Part shown: one piece after another, positions 1 to 5,869 of the stretch
Position numbering within the stretch: the stretch's first letter is position 1
How the letters are laid out: each line of letters starts with the position of its first letter
Assembly: GCA_963828075.1 (NCBI GenBank)
Contig: CAWHDH010000017.1
Location: 868,001-932,000 of the forward strand
DNA from: JACCYI01 sp963828075
Lineage (GTDB): Bacteria > Actinomycetota > Thermoleophilia > Solirubrobacterales > Solirubrobacteraceae
Length of the DNA: 64,000 nucleotides
Direction of reading: 5' to 3'
Position numbers and translations under genes: made by a program
Notes under the pieces: generated by a model
Told to the model about the DNA's origin: nothing
What the model saw: only the letters and a program-made list of their open reading frames with translations
Database searches by the model: none

Positions 1-393
1 GGTTGCCGGTTCTTCGTCACGCAGGTCGTCTACGACCTGAACGCAGCGAAAAACTTCGTGTCCGACTACCACTATGAGTGCCGGTCGCGCGGCGTGTCAC
101 GGGTCCCGCTCGTCTTCACGTTCTCGGTCTGCGGGTCGATGAAGACGTTGGCCTTCCTGCGGTGGCTCGGCGTCGACGTGCCGCGGTGGATCGAGAACGA
201 CCTTCGACACGCCGCTGACCCACTCGAAGCCTCCTACCAACAGGCGCTCACGACAGCCACCGAGTTGATCGCGTACTGCCGCACGCTCGACGTTCCCTTC
301 GGCATCAACGTCGAGAGCGTCTCGATCCGTCGCGTGGAGATCGAAGCCTCGGTGCGCCTCGCCGAAGCGCTCCGAGCGCAGCTCAGGAGCTAG
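1..393 (+). CDS. Methylenetetrahydrofolate reductase-type protein, C-terminal part (5' partial)
   Basis: The reading frame is open from the first base, so the gene begins left of the window; only about 130 C-terminal residues are visible. They start with GCRFFVTQVVYD and contain FTFSVCGSMKTLAFLRWLGV, then VPRWIENDLRH and GINVESVSIRR. These are typical of the TIM-barrel C-terminus of methylenetetrahydrofolate reductase-like proteins, which use FAD to reduce methylenetetrahydrofolate for methionine synthesis. Family assignment is from memory of the motif pattern. The gene looks intact at its 3' end and is probably chromosomal core DNA next to the integrated element on its right. Confidence 0.6.
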   Translation, partial: GCRFFVTQVVYDLNAAKNFVSDYHYECRSRGVSRVPLVFTFSVCGSMKTLAFLRWLGVDVPRWIENDLRHAADPLEASYQQALTTATELIAYCRTLDVPFGINVESVSIRRVEIEASVRLAEALRAQLRS

Positions 394-574
394 TCGCACG
401 CGACTGGGGCGGCGACGTCAGCGGCGAGTCGGTGCCGTACATGCCCGCCAGCCCTAATCCCAACTAAATCGTGTACCGAAGCAAGTCCAGCACGGTCCCG
501 TGGCAGCGGCGACCGCTCGCACTCTCAGCACCAGCAAGCAGCAGGCGGTGACTGCTGGTTTCCATGCGCGAGCG

Positions 575-1282
575 TCACCGCGGCCAGGACAAGCCAGCGC
601 TCGCGGGGAGCATCGGCGCCCGGCGGGCGTAGACGGTGTCGATGATCTCGGCGTTGTCGATGCCCTGTAGGTAAACGGACGTCACGCCGAGGTTCGCGTG
701 GCCGAGCTGGCGTTGGATGACGTTCAGCGGCACGCCTTCGCGAGCCATCTCGACCGCATGCGCGTGACGGAGTTGATGCGGCGCGAACCGCCGACGCACT
801 CCCGCGTCGAACGCGAGGCGCCGGAGGGTCGCTCGAGCCGCGGCGGCTGACCATGGCCGGCCACGGGTCGACCCCGTGAGCACGCAGATCAGGGAGCCGA
901 CTGGCAGCTCGACGCGCCGCTCGAGCCACGGCGAGAGCTGCTCCCAGCCCCACGGGTCCATGCCGACCTCTCGACGTTTGTCACCTTTGCCGTGGCGGAC
1001 GAGGACTGCGCCGCGCCGTCGGTCAAGGTCGCTCTCGGCGAGATCGAGCGCTTCGCTGATCCGAAGACCCGCTCGCCAGAGCAAGACCACAAGGGCACGC
1101 GCTCGCAGCCCATGCGGGCCATCGCCGGCCGAGCGCATGACGGCGACGATTTCCTCGACGGTCGGCGGATCGGCCGGATAGCGCAGACCCTTGTTGCGCG
1201 GCGCGCGGCCACAGTGATAGCCGGGCAAGGTCGCCGGCGAGCGACGCCGACCAGCGGCGTCGAGAAGCACGAGAGTGGTCAT
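575..1282 (-). CDS. Short tyrosine recombinase (Xer/phage integrase catalytic type)
   Basis: This 235-residue protein is essentially only the catalytic domain of a tyrosine recombinase. Visible active-site residues are Arg74 (AGLRISEAL), Lys in HGKGDKRR near 99-102, His169 and Arg172 (PHQLRHAHA), His195 (QLGHANLG) and the nucleophile Tyr204 (SVYLQGID). The N-terminal core-binding domain is shorter than in classical integrases. The frame is open upstream to 1567, but the extra N-terminus looks like random translation, so the ATG at 1282 is preferred. It lies at the left side of the element and could be a second, independent recombinase or a relic of another insertion. Confidence 0.85.
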   Translation of the reverse strand: MTTLVLLDAAGRRRSPATLPGYHCGRAPRNKGLRYPADPPTVEEIVAVMRSAGDGPHGLRARALVVLLWRAGLRISEALDLAESDLDRRRGAVLVRHGKGDKRREVGMDPWGWEQLSPWLERRVELPVGSLICVLTGSTRGRPWSAAAARATLRRLAFDAGVRRRFAPHQLRHAHAVEMAREGVPLNVIQRQLGHANLGVTSVYLQGIDNAEIIDTVYARRAPMLPASAGLSWPR

Positions 1283-1548
1283 CGACGCAGCCTCGACGGA
1301 TCCCAGCTCAGCCACCCCGCTGCCAGGCAAGCACTCGCTCCCACTCCGCATGGAAAGGGTGGTCGCGTGCGCGCGCAGCCCACTAGTGCCGCCATGCGAA
1401 GCGGCTGCGCCGCGGGGCCACTCGGTTGTCATGCTCATCGGCGTGACCGGCCCGATCTCGTTTCTAAACCGATCCCTCTGGACCGAAGTCGAGCGGTATC
1501 CCGCGGTCGAACCAGACGCGCTCTCCCCATTACGAGGAGGCAGTGGGT

Positions 1549-1872
1549 ATGCGCCTCCCCGACGCACTGCGGACCCTGCTGCTAGACGAAGGAGCGATCA
1601 GGGGCTGGGTCGGCTCGTACTACCTCTGCCTCGTGCACCCAGGCTTGGCGCTCGAGATTCGCAACGAGCAGCTGAGCTACGGATGGAGCCCAGATTTTGT
1701 TCTGTTCGCCGACGACGGCAGCCGCAAGCAATTCTTCATCGCGAGCAGCGACGGATCCATCTGGCTGTCTGACATTCTCACTTACGCCCAAGACGGCGAA
1801 CCGTTCGCCGACGGGCTGGAAACGTTCGCGAAGCAAATCGAGCAGGAAGGCCAGGACCCGCTTCCACTATGA
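1549..1872 (+). CDS. Hypothetical protein, 107 aa
   Basis: Small acidic protein of no recognised family. The ATG at 1549 is preceded by GAGGAGG about 8 bases upstream, a very good ribosome binding site, which supports this start over the in-frame GTG at 1543. The sequence (MRLPDALRTLLLDEGAIRGW, then a tryptophan and tyrosine-rich core) has the look of a small soluble alpha/beta protein, perhaps an immunity-type or SUKH-like fold. That comparison is only an impression. It stands alone on the plus strand between the recombinase and a minus-strand gene. Confidence 0.55.
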   Translation: MRLPDALRTLLLDEGAIRGWVGSYYLCLVHPGLALEIRNEQLSYGWSPDFVLFADDGSRKQFFIASSDGSIWLSDILTYAQDGEPFADGLETFAKQIEQEGQDPLPL

Positions 1873-2085
1873 CGCCAGGAGCGGTAGCGCGATCTCGCTG
1901 GCGCGCCGCTGTCGCTGTGGACGAGAAGCGCAATTCGCGCAAAGCAGCCCTCGCCGCGGATCAGCCGGAGCCGGCCAACACCAGATAGAAAAGCGGAGCA
2001 AAGGGTCATGACCCAGCCCCTAGTGAGCGTCTCTTGCAATTCCATCGCCCGGGAACTCTTTGACCACCGGTGAGGTTGGCTCTGA
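1873..2085. other. Non-coding gap with a 12-bp palindrome
   Basis: No credible gene is seen here. The only structure noticed is the perfect palindrome GGGTCATGACCC at 2003-2014. It lies between a plus-strand gene end and a minus-strand gene end and may be a terminator element or a binding site; nothing else supports either. Confidence 0.3.
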
Positions 2086-2940
2086 TCAGCTTCTAAGCCT
2101 GCGGATCAAGTTCGCGAGCATGATGGTCGCGTCGGCCGCAAGCCCGGCGTCGCGGCGGCTTGGCGTCGTGCGGTGCTTAATCGCCTGGGCTGCCTCGATC
2201 GTCGCCCGCGCGAGCTTCCGTAGCTCAGCGTTCTCCGGTCCGGGCAGTTCGACCTCGACGATGCGGTCCAAGCGGTCCTTGGTCCTAGCGACGGGCGGCT
2301 CGGATTCGTTCGCTCGCGAGTGGCGTGCGGCGTCGTAGGCAGCGGCGCTAATCGCTTCGATGACGATGACGCAATCGTTACCGACGTTCCTGTAGTCCTG
2401 GGGAGTAGTTGCGCTTTGGAAGTGGCGACGTAATTCGGCAACCTCTGCGTCGACCTTGGTCCACCCGGTGCGGCCGCGAGGACTAACAGCTTCGGCCAGG
2501 GACGACGTGAGCGATTGCGATTCCAGGTCGGCCAGCTGATCATGCAGGGCATCGAAGATGCCGCCCAGGATGTCGCGGCGCGCTTGCCAACCGCCCGCGC
2601 CGCTGGCGCCGGTACGTATCCAGTAGCTGCGAAACGTCGTGAAATCCCGAAACCGAACGTCGGGGACGTCCGCGCCGAGACGCGTGCACACCGCTCGTAA
2701 TGCCAGAAGCGCGTCGCGCATGTCGGCGTCGTCCATAATCTCGCCGCCACCCGTGCCGAACGCCTCAAGCTCGTCGTGGATCAAGCGCGCGAGTCCCACC
2801 GCAGTTTCCACGTCGGGCGCGTTGCTCAGCGGCCCTTGTCGGAGCCGTCGCGCGACGTCTCGACGGAATCGACGAACTGTTGAGTCGAACCCGAACCCAG
2901 AGGGCTCAACCGTCTCCTCAATGAAGTTCTCCGGCCGCAT
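2086..2940 (-). CDS. Hypothetical protein, 284 aa, possibly related to abortive-infection C-terminal domains
   Basis: No family is recognised with confidence. The N-terminal half is mostly helical. The C-terminal half runs from VDAEVAELRRHFQSATTPQDYRNVGNDCVIVIEAISAA (split here by its internal turn) to a conserved-looking LRKLARATIEAAQAIKH segment. That kind of C-terminal region (short helices followed by a KHR stretch) recalls small abortive-infection-type domains seen in mobile elements, but the resemblance is weak. Base composition of this gene and its neighbour looks less GC-rich than the flanks, consistent with acquired DNA. A defence role would be an inference from location only. Confidence 0.5.
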   Translation of the reverse strand: MRPENFIEETVEPSGFGFDSTVRRFRRDVARRLRQGPLSNAPDVETAVGLARLIHDELEAFGTGGGEIMDDADMRDALLALRAVCTRLGADVPDVRFRDFTTFRSYWIRTGASGAGGWQARRDILGGIFDALHDQLADLESQSLTSSLAEAVSPRGRTGWTKVDAEVAELRRHFQSATTPQDYRNVGNDCVIVIEAISAAAYDAARHSRANESEPPVARTKDRLDRIVEVELPGPENAELRKLARATIEAAQAIKHRTTPSRRDAGLAADATIMLANLIRRLRS

Positions 2941-3028
2941 GAGCTGGAACGTAGTTCGCGTCCCGACGTACGCAGACCTCTGCGCTGTCCCGGCTTAGGG
3001 CAACAAACGACACGATGGCGTATCGATT

Positions 3029-3589
3029 TCAGCCTTGCTTATCGGTCAGCCGCTCGATCTTTGCCTCAAGGTCTGGGTCCCAGTCCCATTCGTCGGCTTC
3101 GGGGAAGCGCTCTTTGGCGTCGTCGAGGATGCGCTCGAGCACCTCGATCTTCTCGCGGAGCATCTGCCTGAGGTCACGGTCCGGCGGCTCGGCAAGCCGT
3201 GGGTTACTCCCGCTTCGGGCCGGCCTGATCCGCAGTTCGGGCCGGGTGATTCCTACCTGGCTGTGGATCATGAGCGCACCCTCGTGCAGGACGTAGTTGC
3301 GGGCTTGCAGCAGGTAGGCGAACTCGGGGTCCGCGGCGAGTTGCCTCCGCACATCCGCGTACCACTCATCGAAGCCAGTGTCGTGCTTGAACTCCTTCTG
3401 GAGGAAGAGCGTGAAGCTGCGTATCGCCGAGATGGCGCTGTGGGTGTAGACCGCGTTGTCCGGCCACTGGGTCGGCGAATCCGAGAGGTGGGCCAGCATG
3501 AGCTTCGCCTGCTCGAGCATCACCCAGGTGGGAACCCACCGTAAGAGGTCGTCGTAGTCGAGGTTGTCGAAGCCGAGGTCGCCGGGCAT
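3029..3589 (-). CDS. Hypothetical protein, 186 aa
   Basis: Unrecognised protein. It begins MPGDLGFDNLDYDDLLRW if the second Met in the frame is used; the frame is open to 3622, giving 11 more residues. It contains a helical region with SAISAIRSFTLFLQKEF and QARNYVLHEG, reminiscent of HEPN-like or Cthe-type all-helical proteins with an RN-x3-H stretch (ARNYVLH). In HEPN RNases the motif is R-x4-6-H, so R-N-Y-V-L-H could fit, but the rest of the fold cannot be judged by eye. A charged C-terminal coiled-coil-like tail follows. It shares orientation with the preceding 284-residue gene. Confidence 0.5.
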   Translation of the reverse strand: MPGDLGFDNLDYDDLLRWVPTWVMLEQAKLMLAHLSDSPTQWPDNAVYTHSAISAIRSFTLFLQKEFKHDTGFDEWYADVRRQLAADPEFAYLLQARNYVLHEGALMIHSQVGITRPELRIRPARSGSNPRLAEPPDRDLRQMLREKIEVLERILDDAKERFPEADEWDWDPDLEAKIERLTDKQG

Positions 3590-3805
3590 GGAAGCCGTGG
3601 ATCGCTGGCAACTCTCCCACAAGTCGTCCGTAGTGCCTCATCCGTTGAAATGCTCTCGGGGCCTGCAGGCTCTCGCTTTCGCGTGGATGCGCTAGCTGGC
3701 GCTCAGGGTTCGGGACGACCGCAGCCAAACGGCTACTGGTGTCCGTCTACAGAGCAGACCGTGCAACTCGCGCTTCCTACTCAGCCGCTCACTCGCGAGG
3801 ACGTC

Positions 3806-3955
3806 ATGACAGCCGGCGAGGTCGCCGAGCTCGTGAAGATCCCTCGGTCGACCGTCTACGATCTCGCGCGTCGCGGGCTGATTCCCGCGCACAGGATCGG
3901 GCGGGCGTGGCGGTTCGTCCGGCAGGAGATCGAGCAGTGGCTGCTCGCGAGCTGA
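3806..3955 (+). CDS. Excisionase-like helix-turn-helix protein (MerR/Xis type), 49 aa
   Basis: A single small DNA-binding domain: MTAGEVAELVKIPRSTVYDL followed by ARRGLIPAHRIGRAWRFV and a short C-terminal helix ending in QWLLAS. This is the classic HTH_17/excisionase pattern (winged helix with Y-x-L-A-R-x-G-x-I-P). The ATG at 3806 has GCGAGG about six bases upstream. Longer starts exist (GTG at 3764) but add nothing conserved. Near an integrase such proteins usually act as recombination directionality factors or element regulators. It is convergent with the DUF2442-integrase pair, with only one base between the stop codons. Confidence 0.75.
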   Translation: MTAGEVAELVKIPRSTVYDLARRGLIPAHRIGRAWRFVRQEIEQWLLAS

Positions 3956-3956
3956 G

Positions 3957-4232
3957 CTACGCGGGCTGGCGTTCGCGTCCGCTGGTCGCCCACCTATGGA
4001 GGGTCTCCGGGGCGATGTCGGCTCCGTTGGGCCAGACGATCGTGCCGAGCTCCTCGTCGAGGGTCGCGCGACGGAAGTAGGAGGGATCACGGAGCGGTTC
4101 GAAGACGCCGGACCACTCGGCCTGCGAGAACGCCACCTCTCCCTCGGAGCCATCGTCGAACGACACGCGGAGCCGATGGTCGGCGATGACCTCGAAAGCG
4201 GTGGCGTGGACGAGCTGGGCCACTGCGCTCAT
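3957..4232 (-). CDS. DUF2442 domain protein, 91 aa
   Basis: Small protein with the DUF2442 layout: an N-terminal strand pair (VIADHRLRVSFDDGSEGEV), then GVFEPLRDPSYFRRATLDEE and the ending GTIVWPNGADIAPETLH. The WPNGADIAPE motif is the family hallmark. DUF2442 proteins often accompany toxin-antitoxin or DUF4160 genes, but no toxin partner is visible here. The start codon lies one base downstream of the integrase stop, so the two are almost certainly co-transcribed and perhaps translationally coupled. Confidence 0.8.
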   Translation of the reverse strand: MSAVAQLVHATAFEVIADHRLRVSFDDGSEGEVAFSQAEWSGVFEPLRDPSYFRRATLDEELGTIVWPNGADIAPETLHRWATSGRERQPA

Positions 4233-4233
4233 G

Positions 4234-5535
4234 CTAATCCGCGGCAACCGCGAGCCCCTGCGCCGTACCCTTGGAGCCGGTGGCAAAGGCGGCGTCGAGG
4301 CGCGCGTACTCCTCAGGGCGGTACTTGGCCGAGACGTAGCGGTCGGTCGTCGTGAGCTTCGCGTGGCCGAGCATGTCGCGGACGAAGACCGGGTCGGCGG
4401 TGCGGGCGACGATGCTGCCGGCGGCGTGGCGGAGGGCGTGGAGCCTGAGTGGGCGGAGGCCGGCGGCGGCGCAGGCGGCCTTGTAGCGGCGGCGGACGGC
4501 AGAGCCGTCGAGGCGCCTCCCCCACACGTTCGCGAAGACGTAGTCGTCGGGTGAGAGGAACTCGCCTCGCCCACGGAGGCGCTGCAGCACGTCGACGGCC
4601 GGCTGAGCGAGCGGGGCGATGCGGAAGCGGCGGCCCTTCGGGATTCCTTCGACGTCGGCTGAGAGGCCGCGGCGGACGAGCAGCGTCCGGAGCTCGAGGT
4701 CGACGTCGTCCCAGCGGAGCGTCAGCGCCTCGCCGAGCCGGAGGCCGGTGAAGAACAACAGCCGGAACAGCTCGGCGTCCTGCTCATCGATGCGGATGTC
4801 GAGGGCGTCGCGGACGCGCCGCCGATGCTCCCCGGCGGCCGTCACCAGGGCGAGCGCCTCGATCTCATGGGGCTCGTAGTAGTCGAGCGCGGCCGGCGGG
4901 TCCTCCGGGCGCTTGTCGGTGCCGAGGACCGGGTTGGCCGGGAGGTTGTGCGCGTCCTCGCGACAGGCGTACTGGAACATCGCGGCGAGGACCTGGCGGT
5001 GCTTGTTGACGTTGCGCGGCGTCAGGCCCTCGGCGTCGAGCGTCCGGAGGAACCTCGAGATGTCGCGGGTGGTCACCGACTCGATCGGCCGGTCGCCGAG
5101 GGCGGCGAGGATGCGGCCGGCGCTCGACCGCCTGCCGCGCTTGAACGGCGTCCCCGGCTCGCGCAGCAGCGCCTCGTAGTCGCGCAGCGTCGACGGCTTG
5201 CTCTGCTTGACGTCTCGCTGCCACTCCAGCCAGTCGCGCGCGAGGTCGCGGACGAGGACCGGCCGGTTCGCCGCTTCACGCGCCAGCCGCTCGCGCTCAA
5301 CCCGCTCCTCCCCCACCGCCGCGATCGTCGCAACCGCCGCCGCGTGGGCGCCCCGCTCGTCCAACCAGCCATCACGGACGCGGCCCGCGCGCCGCGCCCA
5401 TCCCCCATCAGCCGCCGTCAACCAGGCCGGACCGAGGCGTCGCTTGAGCTGCTGACCACCGGCTCGCCACTTGACCTCGTAGTACGGAACCCCGCCCTTC
5501 CCGACCCGCACGACGAGGTTGTACGAGGCCGCCAT
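4234..5535 (-). CDS. Full-length tyrosine integrase, 433 aa
   Basis: Site-specific integrase with an N-terminal arm-binding-like region (1-90), a SAM-like core-binding domain (about 95-200, VLVRDLARDWLEWQ...) and a C-terminal catalytic domain. Active-site residues are Arg266 (FFTGLRLGEAL), Lys300 (GIPKGRR), His366 and Arg369 (LHALRHAAG), His391 (MLGHAKL) and Tyr400 (TTDRYVSAKY). All are intact, so the enzyme may be active. Its start is about 150 bp from the tRNA-Gly fragment, and GGGTACC repeats lie between, as expected for integrase with its attachment site. DUF2442 follows directly downstream. Confidence 0.9.
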   Translation of the reverse strand: MAASYNLVVRVGKGGVPYYEVKWRAGGQQLKRRLGPAWLTAADGGWARRAGRVRDGWLDERGAHAAAVATIAAVGEERVERERLAREAANRPVLVRDLARDWLEWQRDVKQSKPSTLRDYEALLREPGTPFKRGRRSSAGRILAALGDRPIESVTTRDISRFLRTLDAEGLTPRNVNKHRQVLAAMFQYACREDAHNLPANPVLGTDKRPEDPPAALDYYEPHEIEALALVTAAGEHRRRVRDALDIRIDEQDAELFRLLFFTGLRLGEALTLRWDDVDLELRTLLVRRGLSADVEGIPKGRRFRIAPLAQPAVDVLQRLRGRGEFLSPDDYVFANVWGRRLDGSAVRRRYKAACAAAGLRPLRLHALRHAAGSIVARTADPVFVRDMLGHAKLTTTDRYVSAKYRPEEYARLDAAFATGSKGTAQGLAVAAD

Positions 5536-5543
5536 TTCGGCGA

Positions 5544-5601
5544 GGGTACCACCGATTTCGGCGAGGGTACCAACTCCTCCGCGGGTACCACTTTGGGTAC
5601 C
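5544..5601. repeat. Four GGGTACC repeats between integrase and tRNA fragment
   Basis: The palindrome-containing heptamer GGGTACC occurs at 5544, 5565, 5583 and 5595. The first two copies sit in a longer direct repeat (ATTTCGGCGAGGGTACCA). They lie just upstream of the integrase start, between it and the tRNA-Gly piece. Plausible roles are arm-type integrase or excisionase sites, or an operator controlling the integrase. The function is inferred from position only. Confidence 0.5.
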
Positions 5602-5681
5602 AAACGACCCCGATTCAACGCTCCAAAGCCATAAAACCGCGATCTAGCCTTCCCGTTTCAGAGCCAAATCGCCCCTCATTG

Positions 5682-5728
5682 TCTGCTTGCCATGCAGAAG
5701 GTCGAGGGTTCGAGTCCCTTCATCCGCT
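5682..5728 (+). other. 3' half of tRNA-Gly(GCC): probable attachment site
   Basis: The stretch reads as the 3' part of a glycine tRNA: anticodon stem CTGC/GCAG enclosing the loop TTGCCAT (anticodon GCC), a variable region, the T arm with GGTTCGAGTCC, and the acceptor strand CATCCGC plus the discriminator T. There is no D arm or 5' acceptor strand upstream, so it is not a functional tRNA. Elements that integrate into tRNA 3' ends leave exactly such a duplicated 3' piece at one end, and the adjacent integrase supports this. A translated antisense version of this kind of sequence is a frequent false gene. Confidence 0.75.
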
Positions 5729-5735
5729 TGTGAGG

Positions 5736-5764
5736 AAAGCCCCGGTAATCGGGGCCTTTTCTTT
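5736..5764 (+). terminator. Intrinsic terminator after the tRNA fragment
   Basis: GCCCCG (5739-5744), a five-base loop, CGGGGC (5750-5755), then CTTTTCTTT. This is a standard GC hairpin with a T tract on the plus strand. It probably served the original tRNA-Gly transcript and was retained with the attachment site. Confidence 0.8.
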
Positions 5765-5869
5765 GGTCTGAGCGGCCGTTTTCTGGGGTCTGGTGGTCGC
5801 CCGTCCCACCTGCGGGTACCGTGCCCCTCGGGCCGTACGGCCCCGAGAGCCCATCGAGGAGGACCGCTC

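Larger units (their letters stand above)
394..5728. mobile_element. Decayed integrative element ending at a tRNA-Gly fragment
   Basis: Seen: two tyrosine recombinase genes, an excisionase-like HTH gene, DUF2442 and three genes of no recognised family, ending on the right in a 3' half of a tRNA-Gly. The larger integrase has its 5' end about 150 bp from that fragment, the usual arrangement for tRNA-targeting islands. The left boundary is not defined: no second tRNA-Gly copy is visible between the MTHFR gene and the integrase, so the left end may lie outside the window or be lost. The coordinates give the stretch carrying element-type genes, not proven ends. No replication, transfer or phage structural genes are present. 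Confidence 0.5.

Noticed and set aside
2003..2014. Perfect palindrome GGGTCATGACCC as an operator
   Set aside because: Lies between gene ends with no nearby start codon and a single copy; kept only as a note in the gap entry.
394..5680. Intact tRNA-Gly as the second attachment site
   Set aside because: No complete acceptor, D arm and anticodon set was found by eye in this stretch, so the left end of the element stays undefined.
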